Numbered from the stretch's first letter, positions 8,312 to 16,674 are shown. The stretch is 64,000 bases of DNA from Streptomyces sp. VRA16 Mangrove soil (GCF_017377775.1 NZ_JAFVLN010000007.1:186001-250000), one strand, 5' to 3'. Made by a program: numbers and translations. The notes: generated by a model from the letters alone, not told the origin.

Positions 8312-9490
8312 GTGACGTACGACGGTTCTGTTCAAGACTTCGACCTGTTCGACACTCCGGTGGACCGGCGCGGCACCTGGTGCGTCCAGTGGGACGGCAT
8401 CACGGACCGTTTCCCGGTCCCCGACCTGCTCCCGTTCACCATCTCGGACATGGACTTCCGGTGCCCGCCGCAGGTCATCGACGCCATCAACGCCCGGGTC
8501 GCGCACGGGGTGTTCGGCTACACGGACTGGCGCAACGACGACTTCCGCGGCGCGATACGCGACTGGTACGCGCGCCGGTACGCGACCGAGGTCGACACCG
8601 ACCGGCTCGTCTACGCGCCGTCCGTCCTGAACCAGATATCGCAGCTGTTGCGCATGTGGACCGTGCCGGGCGACGGGGTCGTGGCGCACGCCCCGACCTA
8701 CGACGGGTTCCGCAAGGCGGTCACCGGGCTCGGCCGTGAGATGCGCACCGTCGGCCTCGACGACTGGGCGGGCCTGGAGCGGGAGCTGGCGCGGCCCGAC
8801 GCCCGTGTGCTCTTCCTGTGCTCGCCGCACAACCCGACCGGGCACGTGTGGACGGACGCCGAGCTGCGCCGCGTCGCGGATCTGGCGCGGACCTACGACG
8901 TCGCCGTCATCAGCGACGAGATCCACTCCGACCTCACGCACGACGGGTCCACCCACCTTCCGTTCGTCCCCTACGGCGAGGGGCTGCGCTGGGCGCTCGT
9001 CACGTCCGGCACCAAGTCCTTCAACTTTCCCGCGCTGAGCGGCAGTTACGGGTTCGTGGGCGATCCGGACGACCACGCCGCGTTCGTCCGCCGGATGGAC
9101 ACGGGGGAAGGCCTGGCCTCGCCCGCGGTGCTCTCGCTGACCGCGCACATCGCCGCCTATCGGGAGGGCGGTGAGTGGCTCGACGCGCTGCGCGCGTACA
9201 CGTACGGCAATCTGCGGATGCTCGGCGAGCGGCTCGACGCCGAGCTGCCGGAGCTGAAGTGGCAGGTGCCCGAGGCCGGGTATCTGGCCTGGATCGATCT
9301 GCGGCCGCTCGGCATCGAGGAGGACGCCGAGCTGCAGCGCGTCCTGGTCGAGGAGGAGAAGGTCGCCGTCATGCCGGGCGGCACGTACGGGGCACCGGGC
9401 TTCGTGCGGCTGAACCTGGGCTGTCCGCGCTCCAAGGCGCAGGCCGGTGTGGAGGCGCTGATACGGGGGGTACGCCGGGTCGCGGGGTGA
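8312..9490 (+). CDS. MalY/PatB-type aminotransferase, putative C-S lyase
   Basis: 392 residues, fold-type I PLP enzyme of the MalY/PatB group, whose studied members cleave cystathionine or cysteine C-S bonds. The subgroup signs are the opening DxxDTPVDRRGTWCVQWD, the ISDMDFRCP segment, CSPHNPTGHVWT, the SDEIHSDL motif and the PLP lysine in TSGTKSFNFPALSG. The C-terminal VAVMPGGTYG is also typical. The start is GTG at 8312. It is a single gene with no sulfur-metabolism neighbours, so the physiological substrate is open. Confidence 0.88.
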   Translation: MTYDGSVQDFDLFDTPVDRRGTWCVQWDGITDRFPVPDLLPFTISDMDFRCPPQVIDAINARVAHGVFGYTDWRNDDFRGAIRDWYARRYATEVDTDRLVYAPSVLNQISQLLRMWTVPGDGVVAHAPTYDGFRKAVTGLGREMRTVGLDDWAGLERELARPDARVLFLCSPHNPTGHVWTDAELRRVADLARTYDVAVISDEIHSDLTHDGSTHLPFVPYGEGLRWALVTSGTKSFNFPALSGSYGFVGDPDDHAAFVRRMDTGEGLASPAVLSLTAHIAAYREGGEWLDALRAYTYGNLRMLGERLDAELPELKWQVPEAGYLAWIDLRPLGIEEDAELQRVLVEEEKVAVMPGGTYGAPGFVRLNLGCPRSKAQAGVEALIRGVRRVAG

Positions 9491-9596
9491 CCCGGGGCTG
9501 TGTCGAGGTGCCGCTGTGGTCGTGCCCCGCGGGGCACGGGACTGTGTCGATGTGCGGCTCCGCCGCGTGGGCGCGATCGGCGGTGGTCGTGTCCCG

Positions 9597-9625
9597 CAGG
9601 GGCGCGGGGAACTGCGCGACCAGCC
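9597..9625. repeat. Single arm of the dispersed inverted repeat
   Basis: CAGGGGCGCGGGGAACTGCG followed by CGACCAGCC matches the right arm of the 129-260 repeat. No matching left arm is seen nearby, so this copy cannot form the long hairpin. It is part of a 415-base intergenic stretch (9491-9905) that holds only repeats and no convincing gene. Confidence 0.7.
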
Positions 9626-9682
9626 GAGACGGTGCTGCACCCGGCGATGGCGCGGCCGGGACCGAGCTGGAGGCCGGTTGGA

Positions 9683-9750
9683 GCGCTCACCCCGCGCCGG
9701 GGTGCCGCCTTGCCCACCCTGCCGCCCATGGCGGCAGACTGCCCAAGGCG
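9683..9750 (-). repeat. Palindromic dispersed element, copy A
   Basis: On the minus strand this reads CGCCTTGGGCAGTCTGCCGC, then CATGGGCGGCAGGGTGGGCA and AGGCGGCACCCCGGCGC. Nearly identical copies lie on the plus strand at 33648-33712 and 35412-35480. The core CTGCCGCC-ATG-GGCGGCAG is a hairpin. The element carries no gene. Confidence 0.8.
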
Positions 9751-9819
9751 AGGGCGACCGGGCGCCGCCAAGGCGAGGGTGACCGGGCGCCGCCAAGGCG
9801 AGGGTGACCGGGCGCCGCC
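9745..9819. repeat. Three tandem 25-bp repeats
   Basis: The unit AAGGCGAGGGYGACCGGGCG plus CCGCC occurs three times at 9745, 9770 and 9795. The last two copies are identical and the first differs by one base. A degenerate start of a fourth follows. It abuts copy A of the palindromic element and ends about 85 bases before the DUF3151 gene. Confidence 0.85.
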
Positions 9820-9905
9820 AGGGCGGGAAAGCCGCCGGCGGCAGATTGCCCAGGGCTCCGGGGCCCGGAGCCGAGCACTGGCCGTGGCGCGGCACACTGG
9901 ACACC

Positions 9906-10319
9906 ATGAGCCTTCACGAGAATCTGCTCGGGGGACCGGCCCCGACCCACCTGCCCGACGACCCGGAGCCGCGGGAGCTGCTCGCCGCGGGGACCGCCCC
10001 CGCGGACGTCGCGGCGAAGTACCCGACCTCCTCGCTCGCCTGGGCGCAGCTCGCCGACGAGGCGTTCGAGCGGGGCAGCGTCGTCGAGTCGTACGCGTAC
10101 GCCCGTACCGGATACCACCGCGGCCTGGACGCCCTGCGCCGCAGCGGCTGGAAGGGCCACGGCCCGGTGCCGTGGGAGCACGAGCCCAACCGCGGCTTCC
10201 TGCGCGCCCTGCACGCCCTGGCCCGCGCCGCCGGTGCCATCGGCGAGCAGCAGGAGTTCGAGCGCTGCTCTCAGTTCCTGAAGGACTCCTCGGAGACGGC
10301 CGCGCGGACGCTCGGCTAG
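9906..10319 (+). CDS. DUF3151 family protein
   Basis: 137 residues, a small soluble protein family restricted to actinomycetes and of unknown function, recognised as DUF3151. It opens MSLHENLLGGPAPTHLP and has the typical central block SSLAWAQLADEAFERGSVVESYAYARTGYHRGLD, predicted all-helical and resembling a short TPR-like repeat; the fold is inferred. The ATG at 9906 is chosen because the upstream in-frame stretch is repeat DNA. It stands alone before a hairpin terminator. In related genomes it often lies near fba, as here. Confidence 0.85.
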   Translation: MSLHENLLGGPAPTHLPDDPEPRELLAAGTAPADVAAKYPTSSLAWAQLADEAFERGSVVESYAYARTGYHRGLDALRRSGWKGHGPVPWEHEPNRGFLRALHALARAAGAIGEQQEFERCSQFLKDSSETAARTLG

Positions 10320-10334
10320 GTCCCTTTTGCGCCG

Positions 10335-10361
10335 AGGCCCGCCTGTGACCAGGCGGGCCTT
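10335..10361 (+). terminator. Hairpin terminator after DUF3151
   Basis: AGGCCCGCCT at 10335-10344 pairs perfectly with AGGCGGGCCT at 10351-10360 around a six-base loop. It begins 15 bases after the stop and is followed by a single T and mixed sequence. Confidence 0.8.
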
Positions 10362-10465
10362 GCGGTTTCGAGGGACGATTGCGGAGGATGCGAGGTGGGG
10401 ACCGGGGCCCCGTGCCGGTAACGGCAGGGCGGACCGCTACCCGTAGTACGCAACAGGAGACAGTG

Positions 10466-11308
10466 ATGTCCCACCACGCGATCAACGAGTCGGAAGCAAC
10501 CGCTGCCCCGCATCTCGACTTCGCGGGCACCACGCCGTACGAGGACTACGTCCAGGCCGACGTCCTCACCCACCTCCAGCACCCCCGCTCGAACGACCCG
10601 GGCGAGATGGTCTTCCTGGTGACGACCCAGGTGATGGAGCTGTGGTTCACCGTCATCGTGCACGAGTGGGAGACCGCGACCCGGGCTCTCGTCGCCGACG
10701 ACGTCCCCACCGCCGTGGCCGCGCTCAAGCGGTCCGTGCGGGAGCTGGAGGCCCTGAACGCCTCGTGGAAGCCGCTCGGCCAGCTCACCCCCGGCCAGTT
10801 CAACTCCTACCGCGCGGCCCTCGGCGAGGGCTCCGGTTTCCAGTCGGCGATGTACCGCCGCATGGAGTTCCTGCTCGGTGAGAAGTCCGCGTCGATGCTG
10901 GTGCCGCACCGCGGCGCCCCGCGCGTCCACGCCGAGCTGGAGAAGGCGCTGCACGAGCCGAGCCTGTACGACGAGGTGCTGCGGCTGCTCGCCCGCCGCG
11001 GGCACGCCGTGCCGCGCGCCGTCCTCGACCGTGACGTGTCGAAGCGGTACGAGCCGTCGCCGGAGGTCGAGGCCGTGTGGACGGCCCTGTACTCGGGTGA
11101 CGAGAGCGATGAACTCGCGCGTCTGGGCGAGGCGTTGACCGATGTCGGCGAGCTGGTGTGGCGCTGGCGCAACGACCACCTGGTGGCCACCCGGCGTGCG
11201 ATGGGGGCCAAGGCGGGCACGGGCGGTTCCGCCGGTGTGGCGTGGCTGGAGAAGCGCGCACGAGGAAACGTTTTCCCCGAGCTGTGGACGGCGAGGTCCC
11301 ATGTCTGA
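10466..11308 (+). CDS. kynA: Tryptophan 2,3-dioxygenase
   Basis: 280 residues. A heme enzyme that opens the indole ring of L-tryptophan with O2 to give N-formylkynurenine, the first step of the kynurenine pathway. Family segments are PYEDYVQADVLTHLQHP near the start, the substrate-side TTQVMELWFTVIVHEW, the FQSAMYRRMEFLLGEKS block, and the C-terminal WRWRNDHLVATRRAMGAKAGTGGSAGVAWL, which includes the heme-ligand histidine (NDHL) and the conserved GTGGS loop. CAGGAGA lies before the ATG at 10466. Its stop overlaps the kynU start by 8 bases (ATGTCTGA), pointing to translational coupling. Confidence 0.96.
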   Translation: MSHHAINESEATAAPHLDFAGTTPYEDYVQADVLTHLQHPRSNDPGEMVFLVTTQVMELWFTVIVHEWETATRALVADDVPTAVAALKRSVRELEALNASWKPLGQLTPGQFNSYRAALGEGSGFQSAMYRRMEFLLGEKSASMLVPHRGAPRVHAELEKALHEPSLYDEVLRLLARRGHAVPRAVLDRDVSKRYEPSPEVEAVWTALYSGDESDELARLGEALTDVGELVWRWRNDHLVATRRAMGAKAGTGGSAGVAWLEKRARGNVFPELWTARSHV

Positions 11309-12509
11309 CCTGGAAGAGCGCGCACGGGAACTGGACGCGGCCGATCAACTGGCCGCCGTCCGCGGGGACTTCGTTCTCGACGACCTTGACCATGCGGTCT
11401 ACCTGGACGGGAACTCGCTGGGCGCGCTGCCCGTGAACGTGCCGGGCGCGGTCGAGGACGTCGTCCGCCGGCAGTGGGGCGAGCTGCGGATCAGGTCGTG
11501 GAGCGAGTCGGGCTGGTGGACCGCCCCGGAGCGGATCGGTGATGTGATCGCCCCGCTGGTGGGTGCGGCCGCCGGGCAGATCGTGGTCGGCGACTCGACG
11601 AGCGTGAACGTGTTCAAGGCGCTGGTGGGCGCGGTGCGCCTGGCCGGCGGTCCGGCTTCCGGCCGGGACGAGATCCTCGTCGACGCCTCGACCTTTCCCA
11701 CGGACGGGTACATCGCCGGGTCGGCGGCCCGGATGACCGGGTGCACGGTGCGTGCCGTCGCGCCGGACGAGGTGCCGGACGCGCTCGGCCCGCGTACCGC
11801 CGCCGTGCTGCTGAACCACGTCGACTACCGCAGCGGGCGCCTGCACGATCTGCCCGGCCTCACGGCGGCGATCCGTGCGGCGGGCGCGGTGAGCGTCTGG
11901 GACCTGTGCCACAGCGCGGGCGCGCTGCCGGTGGGGCTCGACGCGCACGGGGTCGACCTCGCGGTCGGCTGCACGTACAAGTTCCTCAACGGCGGGCCGG
12001 GTTCGCCCGCGTACCTGTACGTCGCCGAGCGTCACCAGGCCGCCTTCGACTCGCCGCTGCCGGGCTGGAACTCGCACGCCGAGCCGTTCGGAATGCGTTC
12101 CGCGTACGAGGCGGCCGACGGCGCCGTCCGCGGGCGCGTCGGCACCCCGGACATCCTCTCGATGCTCGCCCTGGAGGCGGCGCTCAAGGTGTGGTCGCGG
12201 CCCGACGTCTCGGTCGACGCGGTACGCGCCAAGTCCCTCGCCCTGACGGACTTCTTCGTGGAGTGCGTGACGGCGTACGTGCCCGAGGGCCGGGTCGAGG
12301 TCGTGACGCCCGCCGCCCACGGCGAGCGGGGCAGCCAGGTCGCGCTGCGCTGCGCGGACGCGGGTGAGGTCATGGAACGGCTGATCGCGGCGGGTGTCGT
12401 CGGGGACTTCCGGGCGCCGGACGTGCTGCGGTTCGGGTTCACGCCGCTGTATCTCGGGTTCGCCGACGTGGAGCGGGCGGCGCGGGTGCTCGCCCGCGAA
12501 CTCGGCTGA
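11301..12509 (+). CDS. kynU: Kynureninase
   Basis: 402 residues. A PLP enzyme that cleaves kynurenine to anthranilate and alanine. Visible features are the LDGNSLGALP opening segment, GDSTSVNVFK, the DLCHSAGALPVGLDAHGVDLAVGCTYKFLNGGPGSP block with the PLP-binding lysine, and the PGWNSHAEPFGM segment. The C-terminal DFRAPDVLRFGFTPLYLGFADVERA is the usual family end. It overlaps kynA by 8 bases. With the dioxygenase and a formamidase it would turn tryptophan into anthranilate; such pathways can feed either growth or antibiotic precursors. Confidence 0.96.
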   Translation: MSDLEERARELDAADQLAAVRGDFVLDDLDHAVYLDGNSLGALPVNVPGAVEDVVRRQWGELRIRSWSESGWWTAPERIGDVIAPLVGAAAGQIVVGDSTSVNVFKALVGAVRLAGGPASGRDEILVDASTFPTDGYIAGSAARMTGCTVRAVAPDEVPDALGPRTAAVLLNHVDYRSGRLHDLPGLTAAIRAAGAVSVWDLCHSAGALPVGLDAHGVDLAVGCTYKFLNGGPGSPAYLYVAERHQAAFDSPLPGWNSHAEPFGMRSAYEAADGAVRGRVGTPDILSMLALEAALKVWSRPDVSVDAVRAKSLALTDFFVECVTAYVPEGRVEVVTPAAHGERGSQVALRCADAGEVMERLIAAGVVGDFRAPDVLRFGFTPLYLGFADVERAARVLARELG

Positions 12510-12534
12510 CGCGGAACCCGGCGGACGGGGGGCC

Positions 12535-13158
12535 TCAGCCGATGTAGGCGCCGGCCTTCGCCGCCGCCGTGGCGGCGGCGACCGCGCGGTCCGCGTCCGC
12601 CTCGGTGGGCGCGGACCCGGTCGTCAGGAGCCGGTAGTAGAGCGGGGCGGACACCGCGCGGACGACCTCCGCCGGGTCCGTCCCGCGCGGCAGTTCGCCG
12701 CGGGCGACGGCCTCCTCGACCACGGGCGCCCACTCGGCGACCCGTACCGCGTAGAACTGCTCCAGGGCCTGTGCCGTACGGGCGTCGCAGGTCGCCGCCG
12801 CGATCACGGCGCGGAACAGCGGGCCCTGGCGCGGGTCGGCCAACGTGCCCTGTACGAGACGGGCGTTGGCGGTCAGATCGCCGTGCAGGGAGCCGGTCGC
12901 CGTGCGTGGCAGCGACCCCTCGGCCATCTCGGCGAGCAGGTCCGTGACGAGTCCGGTGGGCGACGACCAGCGCCGGTACACGGTCGTCTTGCCGACCTCC
13001 GCGCGGCGCGCGATGTCGGCGAGGTCGAGTCCGGCGAAGCCGTGCTCGGCGAGGACGTCGCCCGCCGCGGCGAGCACCGCGGCGCGGACCCGGGCGGTGC
13101 GGCCGCCGGGGCGGAGGGTGCCGGGTTCGGGGGTGGCCGGTGCGGCTTCGCTGCTCAT
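12535..13158 (-). CDS. TetR family transcriptional regulator
   Basis: 207 residues. The N-terminal TetR DNA-binding domain (about 20-66) contains the helix-turn-helix LDLADIARRAEVGKTTVYRRW. The rest is a divergent ligand-binding domain of the TetR_C type often seen in actinomycetes. The ATG at 13158 is used because the in-frame upstream part is low-complexity DNA. It converges on kynU (25 bases apart) and diverges from the hydrolase gene at 13368. That arrangement makes it a candidate regulator of the hydrolase and perhaps of the kynurenine genes; no operator was recognised. Confidence 0.88.
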   Translation of the reverse strand: MSSEAAPATPEPGTLRPGGRTARVRAAVLAAAGDVLAEHGFAGLDLADIARRAEVGKTTVYRRWSSPTGLVTDLLAEMAEGSLPRTATGSLHGDLTANARLVQGTLADPRQGPLFRAVIAAATCDARTAQALEQFYAVRVAEWAPVVEEAVARGELPRGTDPAEVVRAVSAPLYYRLLTTGSAPTEADADRAVAAATAAAKAGAYIG

Positions 13159-13256
13159 GACAGCGAGAGTAACGGACGTAACGGAACAACAGCACCGTTT
13201 GTCCGGTGACTCTGCGTATCGGCGAACGTGATCTCCCTGGTAGCGTCCGCATACCC

Positions 13257-13346
13257 CGCTGGTGCCCCGCCGGTTCCCGGCTGGTTCCCGGCTGGTTCTC
13301 ACTGCTTCTTCTGTTTCTTCTGGTTCTGCTGGTTCTGCTGGTTCTT
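13257..13346 (+). repeat. CTGGTTC/TTCTGG low-complexity leader
   Basis: Short tandem units, CCGGCTGGTTC twice and then TTCTGGTTCTGCTGGTTCTG with repeats of TGGTTC, run from the TetR promoter side to just before the hydrolase start. The plus strand here is poor in A. It is in frame with the hydrolase and would add a leucine/valine-rich leader if an upstream start were used, but it looks like slippage-prone intergenic DNA. Confidence 0.6.
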
Positions 13347-13367
13347 TGTGCGCTGAGAGGTTGGAGC

Positions 13368-14252
13368 ATGCCGGTCCCCGACGACGCTGCCGCCGCCCGG
13401 GAGGAGGCCGAGGAGACATCGGCCTTCTCGCACCCCGCCGTCCCCCCGGACGTCACTGCCGCGTACGGCGATCACCCGGATCAGGTCGTCGACTTCTACG
13501 CGCCCCGGGACGGTTCGAGTCCGGCGCCGCTGGTCGTCGCCCTGCACGGCGGCGCGTGGCGGGCGCCGTACGACAGAAAGCACCTGAGCCCGCTGTGCGA
13601 CTACCTCGCGCGGCGCGGCTTCGCCGTCGTCAACGTCGAGTACCGCAGGGGCAGTTCCGTGCCCCATCAGGGCGTGGCCGGTCCGGTCGCGGGGCGCTGG
13701 CCGGAGACCTTCGACGACGTGGCGGCCGCGTTCGACGCGCTGCCCGCGCTGGTCGCCGAGCATCTGCCGACGGCGGACGCCCGGCGCGTGGTCGCCGTCG
13801 GGCACTCGGCGGGCGGCCATCTCGCGCTGTGGGCGGCGGCCCGGCATGTGCTGCCCGAGGGCGCGCCGTGGCGGACAGCGGCCCCGGCGGCGCTGCGCGG
13901 CGTGGTCGCGCTCGCCCCGATCGCCGACTTCGCTCTGGCCGAGACGCTCGGCGTGTGCGGCGGCGCCTGCGGCCAACTGCTCGGCGGCGACGCCGACTTG
14001 TTCGACGAGCGCAGGCCGTACGCCGATCCGTCGCTGCTGCTGCCGACGGGCATCGCCACCACCCTCGTCCAGGGCCGCGCGGACACGACGGTCCCGCACG
14101 AGCTCGCCGAGGCGTACGCGGACGCGGCGGCGAAGGCGGGCGAGGTCGTCGGCGTCACGTACCTGGAGGAGGTCGGCCACTTCCCGCTGATCGACCCGGC
14201 GGCCGACGCGTGTGCGGTGGTCGCGGAGGAGATCGCGCAACTGGCCTGGTGA
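13368..14252 (+). CDS. Alpha/beta hydrolase, putative kynurenine formamidase
   Basis: 294 residues. It shows the oxyanion-hole motif HGGAW (residues 60-64), the nucleophile elbow GHSAGGHLALWAA (Ser147), an acid loop QGRADTTVP and the histidine in EVGHFPLID. HGG followed by an aromatic residue plus GHSAG is the pattern of esterase-type kynurenine formamidases and related BD-FAE-like hydrolases. The neighbouring kynA-kynU operon lacks a formamidase, so this gene is the obvious candidate for hydrolysing N-formylkynurenine. The assignment rests on context. GAGAGG before the ATG at 13368 supports this start over the longer reading frame beginning at 13206. Confidence 0.75.
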   Translation: MPVPDDAAAAREEAEETSAFSHPAVPPDVTAAYGDHPDQVVDFYAPRDGSSPAPLVVALHGGAWRAPYDRKHLSPLCDYLARRGFAVVNVEYRRGSSVPHQGVAGPVAGRWPETFDDVAAAFDALPALVAEHLPTADARRVVAVGHSAGGHLALWAAARHVLPEGAPWRTAAPAALRGVVALAPIADFALAETLGVCGGACGQLLGGDADLFDERRPYADPSLLLPTGIATTLVQGRADTTVPHELAEAYADAAAKAGEVVGVTYLEEVGHFPLIDPAADACAVVAEEIAQLAW

Positions 14253-14261
14253 GCGCCCTGG

Positions 14262-14490
14262 ACTGCCTGCGGAGCGACGGTAGGACCAAGGACCTACGGT
14301 CCCGGCGTTCCGGGTCTGCGTGATGTCCCTCGGCGACCTTGAGCCGGTGGAGGCGTGCGCCTTCTTGGCGGGTGGCGCGTGCCGCGTCGACGTCCCGGTC
14401 GTGGACGGCGCCGCAGCCGGGCAGGTCCAGCTGCGCACCTTCAGCGGCTCGGGGCCGTCGACGCCGAGAGCGGCGTCCCAGTGAGCCCGG
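14262..14490 (-). pseudogene. Remnant of an IS200/IS605-type TnpB (OrfB) C-terminus
   Basis: On the minus strand one frame reads EPLKVRSWTCP and the next frame continues PGCGAVHDRDVDAAR. Together they make the zinc-finger end of TnpB (CPxCGxxHDRDxNAAR). The join needs one missing G in TGCCCGGCTGCGGC, where TGCCCGGGCTGCGGC would keep the frame. Nothing of the RuvC-like core remains and no transposon ends are seen, so this is an old, inactive fragment. It occupies most of the 326-base gap before the histidine kinase gene. A 53-residue plus-strand frame at 14323-14484 is its antisense. Confidence 0.7.
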
Positions 14491-14578
14491 GGCGCGGCCC
14501 GGGTAGTACTCAGGGCGGACCCGTACAACCCGTCTTCCTGGGGACGACCCGGGCGGCGCGGGACCGTACGGTCATGGC

Positions 14579-15907
14579 ATGACCGAGACGACCACCACCG
14601 TGCCGGGGCAGCGGGAGCGCAGCCCCGAGTCGCGCTTCGCCCGGGAGTCGCTGCGCGGGCTGCGCGCGGACCTCTTCCGGGACGTGACCGCCTACCGGCC
14701 GCTGCCGCGCCTGCGCACCGAGGGACCCGTGTGGCAGCTGATACCGGCGGGACCGCGCAGCGAGGCGGGCGTCCTGCCGCACCTCGTCGTCCTGTGCCTG
14801 GCCCTGCTGACCTTCGCCATCGGTCTGGCCGAGACGTCAGACAGCAGCCCGATCGCGCTGATGGGCGGGCTGATCGTGGCGCTGCCCGTCGGGCTCACCC
14901 TGATCCGGCCGGTGCTCGCCTGGTGGCTGTCACTGGCCGCGGCGGCGTTCGCCGTCGTGCTCACCGGCACGGTCCACTCCCCTTGGTCGGGCGGGAGCAT
15001 CGCCGGGCACACGATCGTCATGGCGCTCGTCGCCGCCCGCACCCGGCCGCGTACGGCGGCCTGGATGTGGATCATCAGCGTCGTGTACTCGGTGTTCGCC
15101 GGGGCCGTGTTCGGCGGTGGGCCGCTCGGCGGTGACTCCGTGCCGATGCTGGTCTTCTCCGGGGTCGTCCTGGCGCTGGTCGCCCAGGCTCAGGTGAGCC
15201 GCAGCGCTCGGCGCGAGGTCGCCGTGGAGCGCACCGTCACCGCGGTGGAGCGGGACAAGCGCACGCTCCTCGAAGAGCGCACCACCATCGCGCGTGAGCT
15301 GCACGACGTCGTCGCCCACCACATGTCGGTCGTCGCCATCCAGGCCGAGGCCGCGCCCTACCGCGTGGAGAACCCGCCGCCCGAGCTGGAGCAGGCGTTC
15401 GTGACGATCCGGGAGAACGCGGTGGCGGCGCTGACCGAGCTGCGCCGGGTCCTGGGTGTCGTACGGGCCGAGGACTACCAGGCCCCCGACGCCCCGCAGC
15501 CCACGCTCGCCGACCTCGACCGGCTCCTGGAGAACGTGCGGGACGCGGGCCTGACCGTCTCCAAGGCCGTCACCGGCGCGGTCCGTGAACTGCCGCCCGG
15601 CGTCGAGCTGTCGGCGTACCGGATCGTGCAGGAGGCGCTGAGCAACGCGCTGCGGCACGCGCCCGGCGCCGAGGCCGCCGTCGAGGTGTCGTACGTGCTC
15701 GGCGGGCTCGGCCTGCGCATCGTCAACGGCCCGCCCACCGGCCTGCGCAAGGAGTCGCCCGGCGCCGGGCACGGCATCACCGGGATGCGGGAGCGCGTCG
15801 CGATGCTCGGCGGCGAGATGACGGCCGAGGCGACGCGGGACGGCGGGTACGAGGTCGCGGTCTTCGTCCCGGTGGCCGCGGCGACGGAGCCGGAGACCGA
15901 CGCATGA
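14579..15907 (+). CDS. NarL-type sensor histidine kinase
   Basis: 442 residues. After a cytoplasmic lead of about 65 residues come roughly five hydrophobic segments (about 70-205). A HisKA_3 dimerisation domain follows, with the phosphorylated His242 in TIARELHDVVAHHMSVVA, and a C-terminal ATPase domain with SAYRIVQEALSNALRHAPGA and the GHGITGMRERVAMLGG box. No extracellular sensor domain is visible, so the signal may be sensed within or near the membrane. It overlaps the response regulator gene by 4 bases (ATGA), so the two form one unit. Confidence 0.93.
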   Translation: MTETTTTVPGQRERSPESRFARESLRGLRADLFRDVTAYRPLPRLRTEGPVWQLIPAGPRSEAGVLPHLVVLCLALLTFAIGLAETSDSSPIALMGGLIVALPVGLTLIRPVLAWWLSLAAAAFAVVLTGTVHSPWSGGSIAGHTIVMALVAARTRPRTAAWMWIISVVYSVFAGAVFGGGPLGGDSVPMLVFSGVVLALVAQAQVSRSARREVAVERTVTAVERDKRTLLEERTTIARELHDVVAHHMSVVAIQAEAAPYRVENPPPELEQAFVTIRENAVAALTELRRVLGVVRAEDYQAPDAPQPTLADLDRLLENVRDAGLTVSKAVTGAVRELPPGVELSAYRIVQEALSNALRHAPGAEAAVEVSYVLGGLGLRIVNGPPTGLRKESPGAGHGITGMRERVAMLGGEMTAEATRDGGYEVAVFVPVAAATEPETDA

Positions 15908-16563
15908 TCCGCGTACTGATCGCCGACGACCAGATGATGGTCCGCGAGGGCTTCTCGGTCCTGCTCAACGCGATGCCGGACATCGAGGTCGTCGGCGAGG
16001 CGGTCAACGGTGCGGAGGCGGTCGCCAAGGTCCGTGAACTCCGCCCCGACGTCGTCCTCATGGACATCCGGATGCCGGAGATGAACGGCATCGAGGCGAC
16101 CCGCGCGATCGTCGCCGCCGACGAGGGGGAGCGGGCCGCGGCCGTCCTGGTGCTGACCACGTTCGACCTCGACGAGTACGTGTACCAGGCGCTGCGCGCG
16201 GGCGCCTCCGGGTTCCTGCTCAAGGACGCCTCCGCGCGCCAACTCGCCGACGGGGTACGGGTGGTGGCCTCCGGTGAGGCGCTGCTCGCGCCGACGGTCA
16301 CGCGGCGGCTCATCACCGAGTTCTCGAAGCTGTCGGCCGGTCCGAAGAAGCTGCCTGCGTACGGCGAACTGACCGACCGCGAGACCGAGGTCCTCGTGCT
16401 CATCGCACAGGGCCTGTCGAACGCGGAGATCGCCGAACGGCTCGTCGTCGCCGAGTCCACGATCAAGACCCACGTCAGCCGGGTCCTGGTGAAGCTCGGC
16501 CTGCGCGACCGCACGCAGGCGGCGGTGTTCGCGTACGAGGCCCGCCTGGTGACGCCGGGGTAG
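15904..16563 (+). CDS. LuxR/NarL-family response regulator
   Basis: 219 residues. The receiver domain (1-120) has the acidic pair Asp8/Asp9, the phosphoacceptor Asp54 in VVLMDIRMPEMNG, the switch threonine in VLVLTTFD and Lys in FLLKDAS. The C-terminal LuxR helix-turn-helix (about 150-210) reads LTDRETEVLVLIAQGLSNAEIAERLVVAESTIKTHVSRVLVKLGLRDR. It is the cognate partner of the kinase just upstream. Targets are unknown; autoregulation is common for such pairs. No hairpin of note follows immediately; a repeat array does. Confidence 0.95.
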   Translation: MIRVLIADDQMMVREGFSVLLNAMPDIEVVGEAVNGAEAVAKVRELRPDVVLMDIRMPEMNGIEATRAIVAADEGERAAAVLVLTTFDLDEYVYQALRAGASGFLLKDASARQLADGVRVVASGEALLAPTVTRRLITEFSKLSAGPKKLPAYGELTDRETEVLVLIAQGLSNAEIAERLVVAESTIKTHVSRVLVKLGLRDRTQAAVFAYEARLVTPG

Positions 16564-16674
16564 CGCTCCTTCCCCTGCGAGTCCGGGCACCTTTCGCGCC
16601 CGCGGGCCGACGCCCCCGCGACCGGCCCCACCGGGCCGGCACCCGGCTGCGGCGCCCGACGGCGGCGCCCGGCC

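Noticed and set aside
14323..14484. A 53-codon plus-strand frame before the histidine kinase
   Set aside because: It is the exact antisense of the TnpB zinc-finger remnant.
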